Shown here piece by piece: positions 60,037 to 64,000 of a DNA stretch of 64,000 nt. Position 1 is the first letter of the stretch. Each line of letters starts with the position of its first letter. The notes under the pieces were generated by a model. That model was given only the letters and a program-made list of their open reading frames with translations. It ran no database searches and had not been told where the DNA came from. Position numbers and translations under genes: made by a program. The DNA comes from Paraperibacillus esterisolvens (GTDB lineage Bacteria; Bacillota; Bacilli; Bacillales; DSM-1321), in the NCBI RefSeq assembly GCF_046237625.1, contig NZ_CP143545.1:3038001-3102000 (forward strand). The letters run 5' to 3'.

Positions 60037-61329
60037 TCACTTCAGAATGGAGTTCAAATAAGGCCTGGCTTCAGAGATAAAATACAAAGACCCGGTTACC
60101 GCCAGCATCTCATCTTCCTTAATTAGAGCGGCAGCTTCACGGATGGCCGTTTTCCAGTCCGCAATCTGCCTTTTTGAAGGATGAATGGATGCCTTGAATA
60201 ATGCTTCTGCAGGCAGACTCCTGTACATTTCGAACTCTGTCAGCGTGATCCTCTCTGCTCCCTCTGCCAGCTTCAGCATCTGATGGTAATCCTTATCCTT
60301 CAGGACGGCCATGACCATATGGAGCTTTTTGTCCGGATATGCTTCTGACAGAGTATCCATCAGCACGGCCATTCCTTCCGGATTATGGGCCCCATCCAGG
60401 ATGACTAGTGGATTTTGGGAAAGCACCTCAATTCTTCCTTTCCATGCGGCATTTCTAAGCCCGGCACTGACCGCTTTTTCACTGACCGTGATACCGTTTT
60501 CCTTTAAGAGGACACACGCTGCAAGTGCCAATGAAGCATTATCCACCTGATGCCTGCCCAGCATGGAAATTTCGAGATTATTCCATTTCTTCTCACCGAA
60601 AGTAAAGCTGAACACAGTTTCCTGTGCACCGGTATTGATTTCATCAGCAAAGAAGTTCTGCCCGAGAACGAAAATCTCAGCATTCAACTCCACAGCCCTT
60701 GAATTAATCTCACCCAGAGCCTCATCAGGCAGGTTACCGCAGATGACTGGAACATGCTTTTTTATGATTCCAGCCTTTTCCCGGGCAATCTCGGCAAGTG
60801 TGCTGCCAAGGATATCTGTGTGCTCCAGGGAAATGGTTGTGATGATCGAAAGAACTGGAAGGATGACATTCGTCGAATCAAGCCTCCCCCCAAGCCCGGT
60901 TTCAAATAAGACAATATCCGGCTTCTCTCTGGCAAAATACATGATGGAAAGAAGAGTCAGTATTTCAAAATATGTCACCTTATCATGCTCGCCTGATCTT
61001 TCAAGGGCTGCTGCCAGCTCATTCATCAACAGAAGGATATCCATATCAGATATCTCGCTGGTATTAATCATGATTCTTTCATTTAGACGCTCAATATGCG
61101 GCGAGGTGAAGCTCCCAGTACGCAGGCCCTCTGCCATAAGAATTTCTTTCAAGAAATTCAGGGTTGATCCCTTGCCATTGGAGCCGGCAATATGGATACA
61201 AACCAGTTCTGCCTCTGGATTGCCGAGAGCGTTCAATATATTTCTCATTCTATCAAGACCGAAATCCATGCCCCGCTGGATTTCTTTAGTTTTGAAGAAG
61301 GCTTCTACCTCTGTAAATTCTTTAAACAA
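60037..61329 (-). CDS. folC: folylpolyglutamate/dihydrofolate synthase FolC
   Basis: Adds glutamate to folates (and forms dihydrofolate). The 430-residue protein has the P-loop IHIAGSNGKGSTLNFL near residue 46, SFTSPHIERLNERI, FETGLGGRLDSTNV, SLEHTDILG, MLGRHQVDNASLALAA, and DGAHNPEGMAVL near 312. The TTG start at 61329 has AAGGA upstream. It lies after valS as in B. subtilis. No clear terminator follows it. Confidence 0.96.
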   Translation of the reverse strand: MFKEFTEVEAFFKTKEIQRGMDFGLDRMRNILNALGNPEAELVCIHIAGSNGKGSTLNFLKEILMAEGLRTGSFTSPHIERLNERIMINTSEISDMDILLLMNELAAALERSGEHDKVTYFEILTLLSIMYFAREKPDIVLFETGLGGRLDSTNVILPVLSIITTISLEHTDILGSTLAEIAREKAGIIKKHVPVICGNLPDEALGEINSRAVELNAEIFVLGQNFFADEINTGAQETVFSFTFGEKKWNNLEISMLGRHQVDNASLALAACVLLKENGITVSEKAVSAGLRNAAWKGRIEVLSQNPLVILDGAHNPEGMAVLMDTLSEAYPDKKLHMVMAVLKDKDYHQMLKLAEGAERITLTEFEMYRSLPAEALFKASIHPSKRQIADWKTAIREAAALIKEDEMLAVTGSLYFISEARPYLNSILK

Positions 61330-61427
61330 TTAACCCACTTCCTTAGCGATATTCGTATAAACTTCTACTATCTTATCAGATTTCGGACGCTCGATGAATC
61401 AAATATATGACAATATCTGCGCCATTA

Positions 61428-61460
61428 AACAAGCCGCCCGGCAGATATGCCGGACGGCTT
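61428..61460 (-). terminator. terminator between valS and folC
   Basis: On the - strand AGCCGTCCGGCA pairs with TGCCGGGCGGCT (one mismatch) over a TATC loop, followed by TGTTT. It begins 6 bases after the valS stop; some read-through into folC is likely. Confidence 0.8.
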
Positions 61461-61465
61461 TGACC

Positions 61466-64000
61466 TTACAGCTGTTTCAGTTCCTGGATGCGGCGGACAA
61501 CCGCGTCCCGCTTCTCGCTGTAATCTTTTTCTTTTGCTTTTTCTTCTTCAATTACAGCTTCAGGCGCTTTTGCAATGAAGCCTTGGTTGCCGAGTTTTTT
61601 CTGGACCCGTTCAACCTCTTTGGTCAATTTATCAAGTTCTTTTTGCAGCCTCTGAATTTCTTCATCGATATTAATCAGGCCTTCAAGCGGAAGAATCAGT
61701 TCAACTCCGGTCACAACGGCTGTCATTGCTTTATCAGACTCTGCGCCTTCTGTGCCGATGATCAGTTCCTCAGGATTACAGAACCTTTCAATATAAGCGG
61801 CATTCTTATTGAGTACCTCTTCGACTCCGGCATCCTTCGCTTTTAATACAAGCTTGATTTTCTTGCTTAAAGGTGTGTTCACTTCGGAACGGATATTCCT
61901 TACTGCGCGGATGATATCCACCAGGAGCTTCATTTCATCAGATGCCCGCTGATCGGTGAACTCTTCCTGCGGTACAGGCCACTCTGCAGTGGTGATGGAC
62001 TCACCTTTGTGAGGCAGGTTCTGCCAGATTTCCTCTGTGATGAACGGCATGAATGGATGCAGCAGGCGCATCGTTTGATCCAGTACATAAGCGAGGATCG
62101 ACCGTGTGGTTTTCTTTGCGGCCTCATCCTCCCCGTATAGAGGCAGTTTAGCCATTTCAATATACCAATCACAGAAATCATCCCAGATGAAGGTATAAAG
62201 CGCACGGCCGACTTCGCCAAATTCGTACTTGTCAGCAAGCCTTGTAACAGTTTCGATTGTCTGGTTCAGACGGGTAAGTATCCATTTATCTGCCACGGAT
62301 TTTTCACCTGACAAGTCGATATCTTCATACTTCAAGCCTTCCATATTCATCAGGGCAAATCGGGAAGCATTCCAGATCTTGTTGGCAAAATTCCATACCG
62401 CTTCGACCTTTTCGGTGGAATAACGCAGGTCCTGTCCGGGCGAGCTTCCTGTGGTCAGGAAGTAGCGGAGGGAATCTGCCCCGTATTGCTCGATGACTTC
62501 CATCGGATCGACGCCGTTCCCGAGCGATTTGCTCATCTTGCGGCCATCGCTCGCCCTTACAAGGCCATGGATCAGCACATCTTTGAACGGACGTTCACCG
62601 GTGAATTCCAGCGCCTGGAATATCATCCTGGAAACCCAGAAGAAAATGATATCATACCCTGTTACAAGGGCACTGGTAGGGTAATAGCGCTTAAAGTCGG
62701 TAGATGCTTCATCAGGCCAGCCCATTGTGGAGAACGGCCAGAGCGCAGAACTGAACCAGGTATCAAGAACATCTTTGTCCTGCTGCCAGTTTTCCAGGTC
62801 AGCAGGCGCTTCTTCTGATACAAGCACCTCTCCTGTTTCCTTATGGTACCAGGCAGGAATCCGGTGCCCCCACCAAAGCTGGCGGGAAATACACCAATCG
62901 CGGATATTTTCCATCCAGCGAAGATAGGTATTTTCAAAACGGTCTGGAATGAAATGTGCTTTTTCCTCTTCCTTTTGCTGAAGCTCGATTGCTTTTTCAG
63001 CAAGCGGCCCCATCTTCACGAACCATTGAGTGGATAAATAAGGCTCAACGACTGCGTTGCTCCGCTCAGAGTGGCCGACTGAATGCATATGTTCTTCAAT
63101 TTTGAATAGGACTCCTTGTTCCTGGAGATCCTTGACGATCTGCTTTCTGCATTCAAAGCGGTCCATTCCCTGGTACTTGCCGGCATTAGCATTCATCGTT
63201 CCATCTTCATTCATGACAAGGATACGCTCCAGGCTGTGGCGGTTTCCTATTTCAAAGTCATTAGGATCATGGGCAGGCGTAATCTTGACAGCGCCTGAAC
63301 CGAACTCCATGTCTACATAGTCGTCTCCGACAATCGGGATTTCCCGTCCTGTAATCGGCAGGATCACAGTCTTTCCGATCAGGTGCTTGTATCTGTCATC
63401 TTCAGGATGTACAGCTACAGCTGTATCCCCAAGCATTGTCTCCGGCCGTGTTGTTGCGATTTCGATGCTGCCGGTGCCGTCGCCGAGCGGATAGCTCATG
63501 TGGTAGAAGGCTCCCTGCACGTCTTTATAGATAACCTCGATATCAGATAGAGCCGTTTTGGTTGCAGGATCCCAGTTGATGATATATTCGCCCCGGTAAA
63601 TCAGCCCTTTGCGGTACAGGCTGACAAATACCTGGTTGACTGCCTTGGACAGTCCGCCATCAAGGGTAAATCGTTCACGGGAATAATCAAGCCCGAGGCC
63701 CAGCTTTGCCCATTGCTTTCTGATATGCCCCGCATATTCCTCCTTCCACTTCCATGTTTCCTCGAGGAATTTTTCCCTTCCTAGATCATATCTGCTCTTG
63801 CCTTCCTCCCGAAGCTTCTGCTCCACCTTTGCCTGCGTGGCAATTCCGGCATGATCCATGCCGGGCAGCCAGAGTACATCATAGCCCTGCATCCGCTTCA
63901 TCCGGGTCAGGATATCCTGAAGAGCGGTATCCCATGCGTGGCCAAGGTGCAGCTTGCCTGTAACATTCGGCGGCGGGATGACAATGGAAAATGGCTCCCT
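61466..64000 (-). CDS. valS: valyl-tRNA synthetase (N-terminus cut by window edge)
   Basis: Charges tRNA-Val. The open frame gives 844 residues to the window edge, so about 35 N-terminal residues of a family near 880 are missing. The HIGH motif appears as HLGHAW close to the edge (about 63935), after PPPNVTGKL. The editing domain follows with TTRPETMLGDTAVAVHP, the KMSKS motif as GRKMSKSLGNG, and a C-terminal coiled coil (IQRLQKELDKLTKEVERVQK). Any T-box leader would lie beyond the window. Confidence 0.98.
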   Translation of the reverse strand, partial: REPFSIVIPPPNVTGKLHLGHAWDTALQDILTRMKRMQGYDVLWLPGMDHAGIATQAKVEQKLREEGKSRYDLGREKFLEETWKWKEEYAGHIRKQWAKLGLGLDYSRERFTLDGGLSKAVNQVFVSLYRKGLIYRGEYIINWDPATKTALSDIEVIYKDVQGAFYHMSYPLGDGTGSIEIATTRPETMLGDTAVAVHPEDDRYKHLIGKTVILPITGREIPIVGDDYVDMEFGSGAVKITPAHDPNDFEIGNRHSLERILVMNEDGTMNANAGKYQGMDRFECRKQIVKDLQEQGVLFKIEEHMHSVGHSERSNAVVEPYLSTQWFVKMGPLAEKAIELQQKEEEKAHFIPDRFENTYLRWMENIRDWCISRQLWWGHRIPAWYHKETGEVLVSEEAPADLENWQQDKDVLDTWFSSALWPFSTMGWPDEASTDFKRYYPTSALVTGYDIIFFWVSRMIFQALEFTGERPFKDVLIHGLVRASDGRKMSKSLGNGVDPMEVIEQYGADSLRYFLTTGSSPGQDLRYSTEKVEAVWNFANKIWNASRFALMNMEGLKYEDIDLSGEKSVADKWILTRLNQTIETVTRLADKYEFGEVGRALYTFIWDDFCDWYIEMAKLPLYGEDEAAKKTTRSILAYVLDQTMRLLHPFMPFITEEIWQNLPHKGESITTAEWPVPQEEFTDQRASDEMKLLVDIIRAVRNIRSEVNTPLSKKIKLVLKAKDAGVEEVLNKNAAYIERFCNPEELIIGTEGAESDKAMTAVVTGVELILPLEGLINIDEEIQRLQKELDKLTKEVERVQKKLGNQGFIAKAPEAVIEEEKAKEKDYSEKRDAVVRRIQELKQL

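Noticed and set aside
1..64000. Search for CRISPR arrays, tRNA/rRNA genes, transposases, prophage or toxin-antitoxin pairs
   Set aside because: None seen; the only regular array is the 42-bp coding repeat in safA, which has no spacers.

Overview
The window is chromosomal DNA of a Gram-positive, endospore-forming member of the Bacillaceae. The evidence is many sporulation genes (spoVB, bofC, safA, a coxA-like gene, spo0B, spoIVFA/FB, spoIIB), a fused secDF, Bacillus-type ribosome binding sites with frequent TTG/GTG starts, and a gene order that largely matches the apt-to-valS stretch of Bacillus subtilis. It is probably outside the B. subtilis group, because it has an RNase G/E gene (rng) between spoIVFB and rplU and a complete type IV pilus locus. 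I see no tRNA, rRNA, CRISPR array, prophage or insertion sequence.

Layout. 1-6.3 kb (- strand): apt (cut by the window edge), recJ, lapA, secDF and comN. 6.4-8.5 kb (+): spoVB and a YrzE-like membrane protein. 8.7-13.6 kb (-): yajC, tgt, queA, ruvB, ruvA, bofC. 13.8-18.2 kb: a SIMPL-domain protein (+), then a coxA-like lipoprotein, a coat-type kinase homologue and safA (-). 18.6-24 kb: the nadB-nadC-nadA operon facing nifS-niaR across a shared operator region. 24-28.6 kb (-): pheA, pheB-obgE, spo0B, and rplU-prp-rpmA behind an L21-leader-type 5' region. 28.7-37.6 kb (-): rng, spoIVFA-spoIVFB, mreBCD-minCD, radC, maf. 37.9 kb: spoIIB. 60-64 kb: folC and valS (cut by the right edge).

The least conserved part is 38.9-59.9 kb, between spoIIB and folC, where B. 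subtilis has only comC. Here it holds a full type IV pilus system. A long - strand operon reads: membrane/acidic protein, PRC-barrel protein, VanW/G5 protein, pilB, pilT, pilC, pilA, pilD, pilM, pilN, pilO, and a frameshifted small prepilin. A + strand operon carries three minor-pilin-like genes (PilV, PilW, PilX types). Beyond it lie an ankyrin-repeat membrane protein, a 1152-residue secreted protein with Ig-like domains, and a GAF-GGDEF diguanylate cyclase gene broken by one frameshift. PilB carries an N-terminal MshEN-type c-di-GMP-binding motif pair, so pilus assembly may be linked to c-di-GMP, and the local cyclase is the gene that is broken.

Other points for a second look: the rng ribosome binding site lies in the 3' arm of a terminator-like hairpin; the coxA-like lipoprotein seems to start at CTG; SafA has 16 near-identical glycine-rich repeats; and two remnants of a dispersed intergenic repeat are present. 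All calls rest on reading the sequence and on knowledge of the families; no database search was run.
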